From the NCBI GenBank assembly GCA_026005135.1, contig BPKM01000001.1, positions 186,001 to 250,000 of the forward strand: a DNA stretch of 64,000 bases. The letters are read 5' to 3'. A program made the position numbers and the translations under genes. This stretch comes from Leptospiraceae bacterium. GTDB taxonomy: Bacteria > Spirochaetota > Leptospiria > Leptospirales > Leptonemataceae. The notes beneath the pieces were generated by a model. It did no database searches. It saw only the letters and a list, made by a program, of their open reading frames with translations, and was not told where the DNA came from. Shown piece after piece: positions 38,963 to 46,894 of this stretch. Numbering within the stretch: position 1 is the first letter of the stretch; each line of letters opens with the position of its first letter.

Positions 38963-39576
38963 TGTGTTTTCATATTCGAATATCTTCTACATTAGAAGAA
39001 ATAACAGAACGATTTCAGGTAATAATAGAAAATAATACAATTAATTTTAATCCAGGAGATTTTAATGCATTTACTTTCCCTTATCTACCAGTAATTACAA
39101 ATAAAAATCCAGAAAAGTTACAATTCTATAGATGGGGATTAATACCTACATGGTCAAAAAACGAAGAGATAAAAAAATTTACACTAAATGCAAGATGGGA
39201 ATCCTTAAAACAAAAACCATCATTTAAGAGCTCTATAAAAAATCATTGTCTTATAATCGTCGATGGATTCTATGAATGGAAATGGCTTGATCCAAAAGGA
39301 AAAAGAAAGCAAAAATATTTTATTACAGTAGATAAACCCTTTAAAAAACCTTTTGCTATTGCTGGATTATATAATGAATGGATTTCCCCTGATACAGGAG
39401 AATATATCCCAACCTTTACTCTTATAACGGTAAAAGCAAAAGGAATTATGGAAGAAATACATAATACAAAAAAACGAATGCCATTAATATTACACGAAAG
39501 CATAGAAAAAGAATGGTTAAAAAATCCAGACTTAAAAATATTTCCAGATGTTCCTTTATTTGCAGAACCTGTATAG
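38962..39576 (+). CDS. SRAP-domain protein (YedK/HMCES-like)
   Basis: A 204-aa SOS-response-associated peptidase-family protein. It has the invariant Cys2 (MCFHIRI), the NARWES block, and CLIIVDGFYEWKW with the catalytic Glu, then IHNTKKRMPLIL near the C-terminus. Proteins of this family crosslink to abasic sites in single-stranded DNA through Cys2 and protect them. The start overlaps the upstream stop (TAATG), so translation is coupled. Confidence 0.88.
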   Translation: MCFHIRISSTLEEITERFQVIIENNTINFNPGDFNAFTFPYLPVITNKNPEKLQFYRWGLIPTWSKNEEIKKFTLNARWESLKQKPSFKSSIKNHCLIIVDGFYEWKWLDPKGKRKQKYFITVDKPFKKPFAIAGLYNEWISPDTGEYIPTFTLITVKAKGIMEEIHNTKKRMPLILHESIEKEWLKNPDLKIFPDVPLFAEPV

Positions 39577-39613
39577 ATAAAGCTAAAAATATATTTAAAA
39601 AATAAAGTAAACT

Positions 39614-40267
39614 TTATGTTGATTCTAATGCTAATTTTCTAATTTCTTGACCTTCTATGATTTGTAATTTATTTTTAATATTTTTTGATGCAATTATCAT
39701 TGCTTTTGCAAGAAGATGGGTTTCTAAGGGTTTAGAAGATAAAAATAATCCTAATTGATTTAATATCTTTAATATATTATAGGCTATTACTTCTCCCGTT
39801 CTTTTGTTATCACCTCTAATTAATAAAGGTGGCTTAAATATAATAGTATGATTAAAATCAAGTTGTTTGATTGTTTCTTCTAATTGTCCCTTCATTCTTA
39901 AATAAAAAAATGGAGAATTAGGAGAAGCAGAAGCAGAAGAAACTAAAACATAGATTGAAACACCATTTTCTTTAGCAATTTTAGCAAATTGATATTGATA
40001 ATCAAAATCTACTTTCCATTGTTTTTCTTTACATCCTGCATCTTTTAATGTTGTCCCTAAGCAGGAAAATAATACATCGCCTTTAACAAAATGTTTCCAT
40101 TCTTCTGGTTTTTCAAAATCAATTTTATAAACATTTAAATTTGGATGTTCTAAGGAGATTGATCTTCTTACAAAAATATCGATTTGATGAAAGTCTTTAT
40201 CCTCTAAAAGTAATTTAAGAAGCTCACTTCCCGTTGCACCAGTTGCACCAATAATAATTGCCTTCAT
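39614..40267 (-). CDS. NAD(P)-binding Rossmann protein (atypical SDR, HTATIP2-like)
   Basis: A 217-aa atypical short-chain dehydrogenase-like protein. IIGATGATGSELLKLLL is the dinucleotide-binding loop, followed by VLFSCLGTTLKDAG and YVLVSSASASPNSPFFYLRMKG (Ser and the YxxxK-like Y-L-R-M-K). It is about the length of HTATIP2/YbjT-like proteins. Substrate unknown. Confidence 0.75.
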   Translation of the reverse strand: MKAIIIGATGATGSELLKLLLEDKDFHQIDIFVRRSISLEHPNLNVYKIDFEKPEEWKHFVKGDVLFSCLGTTLKDAGCKEKQWKVDFDYQYQFAKIAKENGVSIYVLVSSASASPNSPFFYLRMKGQLEETIKQLDFNHTIIFKPPLLIRGDNKRTGEVIAYNILKILNQLGLFLSSKPLETHLLAKAMIIASKNIKNKLQIIEGQEIRKLALEST

Positions 40268-40353
40268 TATACTGATTTTATTTTTAAGTTTAATTGATTC
40301 AAGCTTTTTCTTATTATATAAAATTTATTATTAATATATATTATTGATAACAT

Positions 40354-40709
40354 CTAATAGTTAAAATGTTCTTTTATAAATTCCATTAATACAACTGCAT
40401 TATTATGTTCCATATCTTTTGCTGAAAATAACAATGTTATTGTTTTGTGTTTTTTTTCGAGTTCTTTTATCTTTTCTATTAATGCATATTTTTGTTTTAA
40501 TTCTTCTTTATATCTTATTTTAAACTCTTTCCATCGTTCTTTTTTATGAGAAAACCATTTTCTAAGTTCGTCTGATGGAGCTATTTCTTTTAACCATAAA
40601 TCAATACTGGCATATTCTTTTTAACCCCCCTGGGCCAGAGTCTATCAATTAATATCCGAAACCCATCCTCCTTTTCTGGTTCTTCGTATATTCTTTTTAT
40701 TTTAATCAT
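40354..40709 (-). pseudogene. DUF488 family protein, frameshifted
   Basis: Read from the ATG at 40709, the frame gives a DUF488 start ([28 protein letters not shown]). It then needs one extra base in the five-T run at 40618-40622 to continue [15 protein letters not shown], then ELRKWFSHKKERWKEF and LLFSAKDMEHNNAVVL to a TAG at 40354. Restored length is about 118 aa, which is normal for the family. Function of DUF488 is unclear. A single homopolymer difference makes a sequencing error plausible. Confidence 0.75.
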
Positions 40710-40805
40710 AATTGAATAGATTATATCATAAATAATATTAAAAATATATTATTAACAATAAAATTTCTGTAATAATAAAAATTATAAAAGATATACACTA
40801 AAATT

Positions 40806-41491
40806 GTAAGCGCTCAAAAAACACCGTATACTTTATAGTTCCTATTAATTCTACTTCTAAATTGTGATTTTATAAAAAAAATTTGATTTTCTTATATTTT
40901 TTAGTAAGATTTTTAATAAAAATTAGACTATAATTATTGATGGCTACTTATATTAGAAAGAATATTCAAAGTCCTAACGAAGAACTAGAGGAATCAAGTA
41001 ATACGACTATTTTACACTTTATGATTTTTATCTCCTATAAAGAAGATTTACAGGATTTAAGAAATCATCATTCCAGCTATTCGGATATGTTTTTGTTTTT
41101 AATTTCTAAATACATTGAAAGACTAAAAAAATTAGCATATCAAAAGAAAACCAGTAAAAAAATCTATCAGATAGTATGTAATGATTATGAACATTGTTGT
41201 GTAAGAGTAAGTCAGAATATTCATCAATTATTAAAGGATATATCAGAGATGACGGGATATAGTGTAAGTCATATTATAAGATTATTAATAGAATGGGAAT
41301 GTTATAGAAGGTTTGATGATAAGGTATCTCTATTGAGGGTCCCGTTAAGGGAAATTGGCAGTGAATTTGTAACAAGTGTTACAGAGATCAGGATAGAGCA
41401 TCGATTTTACAGAGCAAGGGAGCTTGTAGAAGAAGACGTTGAAATATTATGTGCATAAAATAATTTACGAAAATATAAATTGAGCGCTTAC
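40806..41491. mobile_element. Transposase-free element with IS66-type ends
   Basis: A 686-bp element bounded by GTAAGCGCTCAA (40806-40817) and the exact complement TTGAGCGCTTAC (41480-41491). The 8 bp on each side are identical, CTAAAATT at 40798-40805 and 41492-41499, a perfect IS66-length target duplication. The first 22 bp also resemble the right end of the IS66 at 4557-4578 (about 19 of 22). It carries only one gene, a ribbon-helix-helix protein, so it was probably moved by an IS66 transposase acting in trans. Confidence 0.85.
40940..41458 (+). CDS. DUF1564-like ribbon-helix-helix protein in a mobile element
   Basis: A 172-aa protein. Residues about 90-130 (CVRVSQNIHQLLKDISEMTG, then YSVSHIIRLLIEWE) have the strand-helix-helix pattern of an RHH DNA-binding fold. 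The overall order, a basic N-terminal half, a Tyr-rich linker, RHH, then a C-terminal tail, resembles DUF1564, a family I know as Leptospira-specific and multicopy; this is recognition by layout, not by search. It is the only gene in the 686-bp element. TATAAT lies five bases before the ATG, suggesting a leaderless message. Confidence 0.55.
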   Translation: MATYIRKNIQSPNEELEESSNTTILHFMIFISYKEDLQDLRNHHSSYSDMFLFLISKYIERLKKLAYQKKTSKKIYQIVCNDYEHCCVRVSQNIHQLLKDISEMTGYSVSHIIRLLIEWECYRRFDDKVSLLRVPLREIGSEFVTSVTEIRIEHRFYRARELVEEDVEILCA

Positions 41492-41685
41492 CTAAAATTA
41501 TATATTAATTAGTAGAAGAAATAAACATAGTAAAATAATTAGAAAAACTGATACTATATGAATTTATATATTGTTTTAAATGATAAAAGTTGAGGGAAGA
41601 ATAATAAAATAAATTAATGTTAAAAATAAGATGGCCTATAATAAAATGAAATAAGGAAATGTTGCCTAATGTTACTATATAAAAT

Positions 41686-42603
41686 TTAGGATGAATGTTT
41701 TTTGTATGATTGTTTAATTAAAGTCATTAAGTAATCTAGATCAGAATCTGGTTTTATGATTACTTCATAGTCTCCATTTCCCCAATGACCAATCTTAGAA
41801 ACATCCCTTGCTAAATTTTGAGGATCTTGCAATTCACCTTTAACCAAATTGATCCAAATTTTAATCTGTGATTTTTGAGGGTGAACATCTACAAAATTTG
41901 TATTTGCGATAAAACCAATATAATTTTTTCTAGGACGAATCTCAATATTGTCTCCTATATTCAAAATTCTTTCTTTCAGTTTTTCATAAGTTTCTTTAAT
42001 ATCATCTTGTATTCCTTGAAGGTGGTCTTCTTCTGTATAGACTTTTATTTCTCGGCTAACCTTTTGTACAATATCATTTCCTGGACTAATTTTAGTTATA
42101 GATTCACTTGTTTCAGAAGGTTTTAATTGATTAAATAAAATTGTATTATTCTCATATTTTCTAATTTCCCAAAGCTCAATTGGTAAATCTTTAAAATTAA
42201 TTGCCTGTTTTTGATATTTTGTAAATTGTGGGGAGACAAATATGACCCTTGATTGAGACCAATCAATATTTTCTTTTTTTAAACTTTTATTCTTACAATC
42301 ATTATATTCTAAAATAAATTCTGCCTTATTATTTAATAACATAGCAAGATAAGCATAACCTTGATCTATTACGTTGAAATTTTTATCTTTTTTATATTCA
42401 ATTATTACAAAAGATTTTGTTTCATTATCAAATGCAAGAGTGTCTATTCTAAAATTTCCTAAAGAGACCTCAGACTTAACAAATTCTAACCCAAATATCT
42501 CTTTTAGATTTTGTTCGATTATTTTTTGTATCTCTTTTTCATATCTAAAAGGTATTTCTTTTACTTTTAATAGTTTATTTTATTTAATTGCGAATATAGA
42601 CAT
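41686..42603 (-). pseudogene. DUF5655 / PD-(D/E)XK nuclease-like protein with in-frame stop
   Basis: The frame starts MSIFAIK at 42603, meets TAA at 42580-42582, and continues without a break as [18 protein letters not shown] through [10 protein letters not shown] and FVIIEYKK (a D...E-x-K nuclease-like core) to the C-terminal DUF5655 domain ending at 41686. Without the stop it would be about 305 aa. AAATAAAATAAA suggests a 3-bp duplication made the TAA. The next ATG (42342) would give only 218 aa and no core. Proteins of this type often sit with restriction-modification genes, as here. Confidence 0.7.
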
Positions 42604-42729
42604 ACCAAAATCACTAAATAAAAAAATAAAACTATTAGTCAAACATTTTTGGTAAAATAAATAAAAAAATGTTATAAAATTATTATAAAAAATGTTTCCA
42701 GTAAGGGGATTTTATTAGTATATATTTTT

Positions 42730-44130
42730 TCATTTATGGTTTTTGATAAATGTGATGATTTTATTAATCTCTTTATTGGTAATTAAAAATTTTAAATATG
42801 TTTTTTCTTTTTTTGTTAGTTTTAGCCAGGGGAAGGTATATATTAGTTTTTTTGTCTGAGATAAACCTAAATATTTTCTTGTATATTCGCTATTAGAATA
42901 TTTATAGGTTGTTAAAAATTCACTATCTGTTTTTTTTCTAAAATATTCAAGCAGTAGATTAAAATAATTCATTAAGATAATTTGTTCTTCGTAAGAGAGT
43001 AGGGGTTCTATAAATATCTGAATGGGATGTGTTCTATATTTTGCACGACTTACAAGAATTCCCTCAACCTGGAAAATATCATATATTTTATAAAGTCCAG
43101 CTTTTCCATTGGAGCTACCTGTATCTACTGTTCTTATAAATAATATATTGGATTTGATTTTATTATAAAGTTTTTTATTTACGTATATTTGGGATTTTTG
43201 ATATTCTTTACCATTAAATTTATTAGCATCAATAACGTTGATTTTAAGATTACCTTTATTTTGTTCTACTTCTTCTAAGGTAAGATAAAAGTTGATTTTC
43301 AAAGGAGAATTTGCTTTAAACTCATTAACAAATTTTTCAAAAACATTTCCTGCACGATAATGGTTTTTTGGAGAAAGCGTATAAATCTTTTTTTGGATAT
43401 ATTTATTTATCTTCGTTCCTTTGAAGGAAAATATTTTATGTTCTGGTTTGTTTTTTCTTTCAAAATAGCAGATTATTACATTTGTGCCAGTATATTCAAA
43501 TATTTCTTTTTCGAAGATGATAGCTTTTGATATTTTATAATACTTAAAAAAATCATTTCTGATTTTATTAGAAATAGAATAACCGAATAAAAAGTTAGAA
43601 GGTATAATATAGATCATTTTATTTATATTAAATCGTAAGTCATTCATTAATCCAAGTTGATATAGATCTTGATATCCTTTATTTTTACCTACAAAGTATT
43701 CTAAATATTTTTGCGTTTCTTTATGTTTAACAATATAGCCAATATAAAGATAAGGTGGATTAGTGATATGATACACAGGAAAATCTAAATTAAGTAAAAA
43801 CTCTGGATAATATTTAATAGTATCTCTTTGGATGATGTTTTGCTCTGCAATTTCCTTAGGAATTCCATATTTCATTGCATTTTGTATAGCCAATTTTACT
43901 AATTTTTTTTGAATATCAAAAAGATAGATATGTTTTCTAAAAAATTCAATTCTTTTATTCTGAGGAATCAATTCTAAAATAGGAAGAATTAAATTCCCTT
44001 TACCAGCAAATAAATCAACCCAAATATAATTATATAATTGATTTTGGATTTCTGGTAATATATATTTTTTAAATATTTGAATTGGAGTTAGATGTTCCCC
44101 GTAAGTTCTTCGTTTATTTATGGACTTCAT
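42730..44130 (-). CDS. N6-adenine DNA methyltransferase (orphan, Eco57I-like)
   Basis: A 466-aa class I SAM-dependent DNA methyltransferase. The SAM motif is seen as WVDLFAGKGNLILPI, and the catalytic motif IV as ITNPPYLYIGY (NPPY, gamma-type adenine methylation). IYIIPSNFLFGYS and the C-terminal target-recognition region follow. No partner endonuclease is adjacent: the neighbouring gene at 41686 is broken. It may be a solitary methylase or the survivor of a type II/IIG system. Confidence 0.72.
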   Translation of the reverse strand: MKSINKRRTYGEHLTPIQIFKKYILPEIQNQLYNYIWVDLFAGKGNLILPILELIPQNKRIEFFRKHIYLFDIQKKLVKLAIQNAMKYGIPKEIAEQNIIQRDTIKYYPEFLLNLDFPVYHITNPPYLYIGYIVKHKETQKYLEYFVGKNKGYQDLYQLGLMNDLRFNINKMIYIIPSNFLFGYSISNKIRNDFFKYYKISKAIIFEKEIFEYTGTNVIICYFERKNKPEHKIFSFKGTKINKYIQKKIYTLSPKNHYRAGNVFEKFVNEFKANSPLKINFYLTLEEVEQNKGNLKINVIDANKFNGKEYQKSQIYVNKKLYNKIKSNILFIRTVDTGSSNGKAGLYKIYDIFQVEGILVSRAKYRTHPIQIFIEPLLSYEEQIILMNYFNLLLEYFRKKTDSEFLTTYKYSNSEYTRKYLGLSQTKKLIYTFPWLKLTKKEKTYLKFLITNKEINKIITFIKNHK

Positions 44131-44451
44131 AGCTTTTATTTTAGCCTCTTAATATAGCAGTTATTCTTTATTGAATGATTCTATTATAAAGTCTTTGATT
44201 TTCCCTTTAAATAATAAAGCTAATTTAGAATTTGTATTTTCAGTTTTTAAAATTTTAAGTATAATTTTGTTTTTTGTAAATACTGATAAAGGCATTTTCT
44301 TTACCTGAGTATTATTTAATAATTTAAAATTATTTAAAATCTTTATTATAATTTCGTCAATTGTTTTGTGATTATATTATAAGCGAAATCAGTTTTTATC
44401 GAAATAAAAAGATAATATATATGGCTTTTTTAAATTTATAGAGTTTAACAG
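44131..44451. other. Intergenic stretch with one weak ORF
   Basis: AT-rich DNA between the methyltransferase and the recombinase fragment. On the minus strand 44161-44295 could encode 44 residues (MPLSVFTKNK onward); the frame stays open about 30 codons further upstream but has no start codon. It may be the 3' end of a lost gene. No RNA gene or clear promoter is visible. Confidence 0.4.
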
Positions 44452-44822
44452 CTATCCAAGGATATAGAAGGACTTGGAAATGGCTCCCCTTATTGACGGC
44501 TCTTTCAAAATCTGGACAGGCTCCTGATGGGCAAGTTCTGGAAATTCAAGAAATTCAACATCTACCTTATCATTTAAGATTTTTACCTCTTTTATAAAAA
44601 GCCTCGCCAGTGCCTGCCTTTCCTTTGGTTCAAGAGAAGGATAAACCTTATAAAATCCTTCAAATCCTCTCTTTATTATTTCAAAATCAATGACCGTGCT
44701 TTCCTTTCTCCTTATTTTAAGCCTTATTTCTTCAAGTTTTTTCTCTAATTCTTCCTTTTCCTTTGATCGCTTATTGACTTCTTCCCTTACCTCTATCGGC
44801 GGGTTTGTAATTACAATATGGG
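44452..44822 (-). pseudogene. Serine recombinase, C-terminal fragment
   Basis: About 123 codons on the minus strand, closed upstream by a stop and ending in a TAG at 44452. It has the coiled-coil and C-terminal region of large serine recombinases: KEKEELEKKLEEIRLKIRRKE, then YPSLEPKERQALARLFIKEVKI and EFPEL. The catalytic and zinc-ribbon domains are absent. G+C is clearly higher than in the surrounding chromosome, which indicates transferred DNA. Confidence 0.65.
44478..44489. repeat. 12-bp direct repeat of the tRNA-Asn 3' end (possible att)
   Basis: AAATGGCTCCCC, identical and in the same orientation as 49820-49831, which is the 3' end of tRNA-Asn plus its flank. It lies at the left side of the higher-G+C block, inside the serine-recombinase remnant. 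Confidence 0.45.
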
Positions 44823-44872
44823 GTCATTTTGTAAATCACAAAACTAAGCCTTAATTTTAGTGAAAATATCAC

Positions 44873-44901
44873 TTGACAAATGCATCTTTTAAGAGTATAT
44901 T
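44873..44901 (+). promoter_or_regulatory. Sigma-70-type promoter of the TIR operon
   Basis: A consensus TTGACA at 44873-44878, 17 bp, then TATATT at 44896-44901. Transcription would start near 44908, giving a leader of about 36 bases before the ATG at 44944. This is the best sigma-70 match in the window. Confidence 0.75.
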
Positions 44902-44943
44902 TATAGTGTTATGAAAGGACAAACTTCTAAAAGGGCGGAAAGC

Positions 44944-45144
44944 ATGAACGCTAAAAAGAATATTTTAAGATTCACTGTTTCCATGGACAAAGACCTGCTT
45001 GATGAGTTATTGAGAATTACAGGTCAGAAAAAGAAAAGCAGAGCCGTTAATATTGCATGCAGGGAATTTGTTAAACAAAACCAAAAAGAGGTTTTACTTT
45101 CACTTAAAGGTAAAATCAATTTTAAGAAGGAGGACATAAAATGA
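44944..45144 (+). CDS. VapB-like antitoxin (ribbon-helix-helix)
   Basis: A 66-aa protein with FTVSMDKDLLDELLRITGQKKKSRAVNIACREFVKQ, the strand-helix-helix of VapB antitoxins (DUF2191 type), and LLSLKGKINF at the end, the toxin-binding tail. The ATG at 44944 is preferred to 44911, because the promoter would start transcription near 44908 and GGGCGG sits before 44944. Its last codons overlap the TIR gene start (ATGA). A VapB is normally followed by vapC; here a VapC-like gene follows only after two unrelated genes. It likely autoregulates the promoter upstream. Confidence 0.75.
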   Translation: MNAKKNILRFTVSMDKDLLDELLRITGQKKKSRAVNIACREFVKQNQKEVLLSLKGKINFKKEDIK

Positions 45145-45690
45145 GTTGGAATTACTTTTTTGAATCTAAAAAAGATACACGCCATAAGGTTTTTATCAAT
45201 TATTATCATAAAGAGGACGAATATTATAGAAATCGTTTTGAGGAGTTATTTGGACATCTTTTTATAAACAGATCAGTAAAGCCTGGCGATATAGATACTG
45301 ATGTTAGCACTGAATATATAAAAAGACTGATACAAGAAGATTACATTTCTGATATATCTGTATTAGTGGTATTAGTAGGTTCTAAAACTTACTGCCGGAA
45401 ACATGTAGATTGGGAAATATCTGCGGCGTTGATGAAAAAAGTTGGTGGATATTCGGGATTATTTATGTTTACCTACACATCCTGACCATGGTAAGGATAA
45501 ATTTAATCCTGACATTGTTCCTCCAAGATTAGTAGCTAATATCAGATCAGGATATGCTAAATTTTACGATTGGACAGAAGACGAGCGTAAAATTAAGAAG
45601 TGGATAGAAGAAGCCTTTAAGGCAAGAATAGATAAGGCTGATTTAATAGATAATTCACTTCCTCAATTTAAATATAATAGGTGTGAATAA
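45141..45690 (+). CDS. TIR-domain protein (ThsB/MTH538-like), apparent frameshift
   Basis: About 183 aa once a frameshift is removed. The first frame has the TIR core: HKVFINYYHKEDEYYRNRFEELF, DISVLVVLVGSKTYCRKHVDWEISAAL (W-E with the likely catalytic Glu) and VGGYSGL. It then leaves homology and stops at 45485. The next frame continues CLPTHPDHGKDKFNPDIVPPRL to ...FKYNRCE at 45690; one surplus T at 45462-45464 explains it. Such TIR proteins make NAD-derived signals or consume NAD in phage defence (Thoeris ThsB is one example). GGAGG lies upstream; coupled to vapB by ATGA. Confidence 0.8.
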
Positions 45691-45691
45691 C

Positions 45692-46330
45692 ATGGAAATT
45701 ATACGACTATTCTTAAATCAAAACTGGGATATTCAAATAATTTTAAGTAAATGGTTGGTATTACTAATCGCTGGTGCCTTAGTGATTTGGCTATTAATTG
45801 TTATATTAAAAAATAGAGGAATTGGAGCAAAATCTTACGAAATAAACGAAGCTATAATAGGAATAGGAAATCATAAGATAAAAATAAAACCAAATTACGA
45901 TGATATGCAGATTGCTTATAAGTTATGGGTTGAACTATCTACTAGAAAAATAGGATTACCAATTGATTTTAAAAACGATGTAATTGTAGAAATTTACAAT
46001 TCTTGGTATGAATTTTTTAGGATAACAAGAGAGTTGGTAAAAGAGATACCTATTTCAAAGGTGAGAAAAAATGAGAGTACCCGAACTATTGTAAGAATTG
46101 CTGTAGAAGTACTAAATGAAGGATTACGCCCTCATTTAACGAAATGGCTGGCAAAATTTAGAAAATGGTACATGGAAGAAATCGAGAAAGAAAAAAATAA
46201 AGGACTCCCACCACAAGAAATTCAACAGAAATACCCTGAATATGAAAAATTGATAAACGAAATGCAAGAAGTAAATAAGAAACTAATAGAATATAGAAAA
46301 ATTCTAAAAGAGTTAGCAATTGGGAAATGA
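45692..46330 (+). CDS. One-pass membrane protein paired with TIR protein
   Basis: A 212-aa protein. Residues about 18-40 form one membrane helix (WLVLLIAGALVIWLLIVIL), and the rest is cytosolic and charged: IGIGNHKIKIKPNYDDMQIAYKLWVELSTRKIGLPID, then YNSWYEFFRITRELVKEI and EVLNEGLRPHLTKW, ending in a coiled coil. I recall this domain as a frequent neighbour of TIR genes, but no function. The start at 45692 is one base after the TIR stop; a GTG at 45683 is possible. Probable role is a membrane effector or sensor triggered by the TIR product (inference). Confidence 0.72.
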   Translation: MEIIRLFLNQNWDIQIILSKWLVLLIAGALVIWLLIVILKNRGIGAKSYEINEAIIGIGNHKIKIKPNYDDMQIAYKLWVELSTRKIGLPIDFKNDVIVEIYNSWYEFFRITRELVKEIPISKVRKNESTRTIVRIAVEVLNEGLRPHLTKWLAKFRKWYMEEIEKEKNKGLPPQEIQQKYPEYEKLINEMQEVNKKLIEYRKILKELAIGK

Positions 46331-46713
46331 ATAAGATGATACTAACTGATATAAAAACTTGGAAAGATTATTTTGAGGGAAAACATACAAATGAAACGAT
46401 GATCTTAGAAACTTTATTGAAGGAAAACAATATAGGGGTTACGGGATACACTATTGCCAAGTTACTCAGTGATGTTAAAGACAAAGAAACTTTTGAAAAA
46501 CTTTTAAAAGGTTTTCTTGCTTTACCTTATGTTGAGATAGAAAAAGAAGACTGGATAAAAGCAAGTAAACTTGTTTTTGAGTTTAAGGAACTATCTCTTG
46601 AGGTAGGTTTACTATGTGCCTTAAGTCAAAGGAAAAACTTAAAAATCTTGACTAAAAATAAAGAAGTTAAAAAGATTAAAGGTGTAAAGCTTTATGAAGA
46701 TGAAAAAGAATAA
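46327..46713 (+). CDS. Degenerate VapC-like PIN-domain protein
   Basis: A 128-aa protein with the PIN/VapC layout: MILTDIKTWKDYFEGKH, ...LPYVEIEKEDWIKASKLVFEF, LEVGLLCALSQRKNLKILTKNKEVKKIKGVKLYE. Only the first Asp of the active site is kept. Where VapC toxins have an E in the second motif, T-D in the third and R-D-x-D near the end, this protein has K-L-L-S-D, L-E-V-G and K-N-K-E. It should lack RNase activity. The start overlaps the membrane-protein stop (ATGA), so the four genes form one coupled operon. Confidence 0.65.
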   Translation: MNKMILTDIKTWKDYFEGKHTNETMILETLLKENNIGVTGYTIAKLLSDVKDKETFEKLLKGFLALPYVEIEKEDWIKASKLVFEFKELSLEVGLLCALSQRKNLKILTKNKEVKKIKGVKLYEDEKE

Positions 46714-46890
46714 AAAAGAAGTTATCAGGTGTGCGGTCTATACAAGAGATTCAACAGAAAATCAGGCTGAAAAAGATTATAGTTCACTTGAATCTCAGAA
46801 AGAGCATATTTTGAATTTTATAAAAAGCCGAAAGTTTGATGGCTTGTGACTTTTCGGTATTTATGAAGATGCGGACTTTTCCGCCTCCCC
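46694..46890 (+). pseudogene. Serine recombinase, N-terminal fragment
   Basis: Begins MKMKKNKKEVIRCAVYTRDSTENQ, the start of a resolvase/invertase catalytic domain with the nucleophile Ser in TRDST, then SLESQKEHILNFIKSRKFDG. A TGA at 46848-46850 interrupts it, and the same frame resumes as GIYEDADFSAS, the next recombinase motif, before meeting the end of the restriction gene. Only about 65 residues remain. It overlaps the PIN gene's 3' end. Orientation is opposite to the C-terminal fragment at 44452. Confidence 0.65.
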
Positions 46891-46894
46891 TTCT

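Noticed and set aside
42374-42655. 93-residue plus-strand ORF
   Set aside because: It is antisense to the DUF5655 pseudogene, whose own frame has clear nuclease-like motifs.
44161-44295. 44-residue minus-strand ORF upstream of the methyltransferase
   Set aside because: No Shine-Dalgarno and no recognisable motif; the open frame extends upstream without a start, so it looks like a gene remnant.
45141-46330. Calling the TIR operon a Thoeris system
   Set aside because: Thoeris needs a ThsA-type effector (SIR2/SLOG or Macro domain). Neither is visible here; the neighbour is a different membrane protein.
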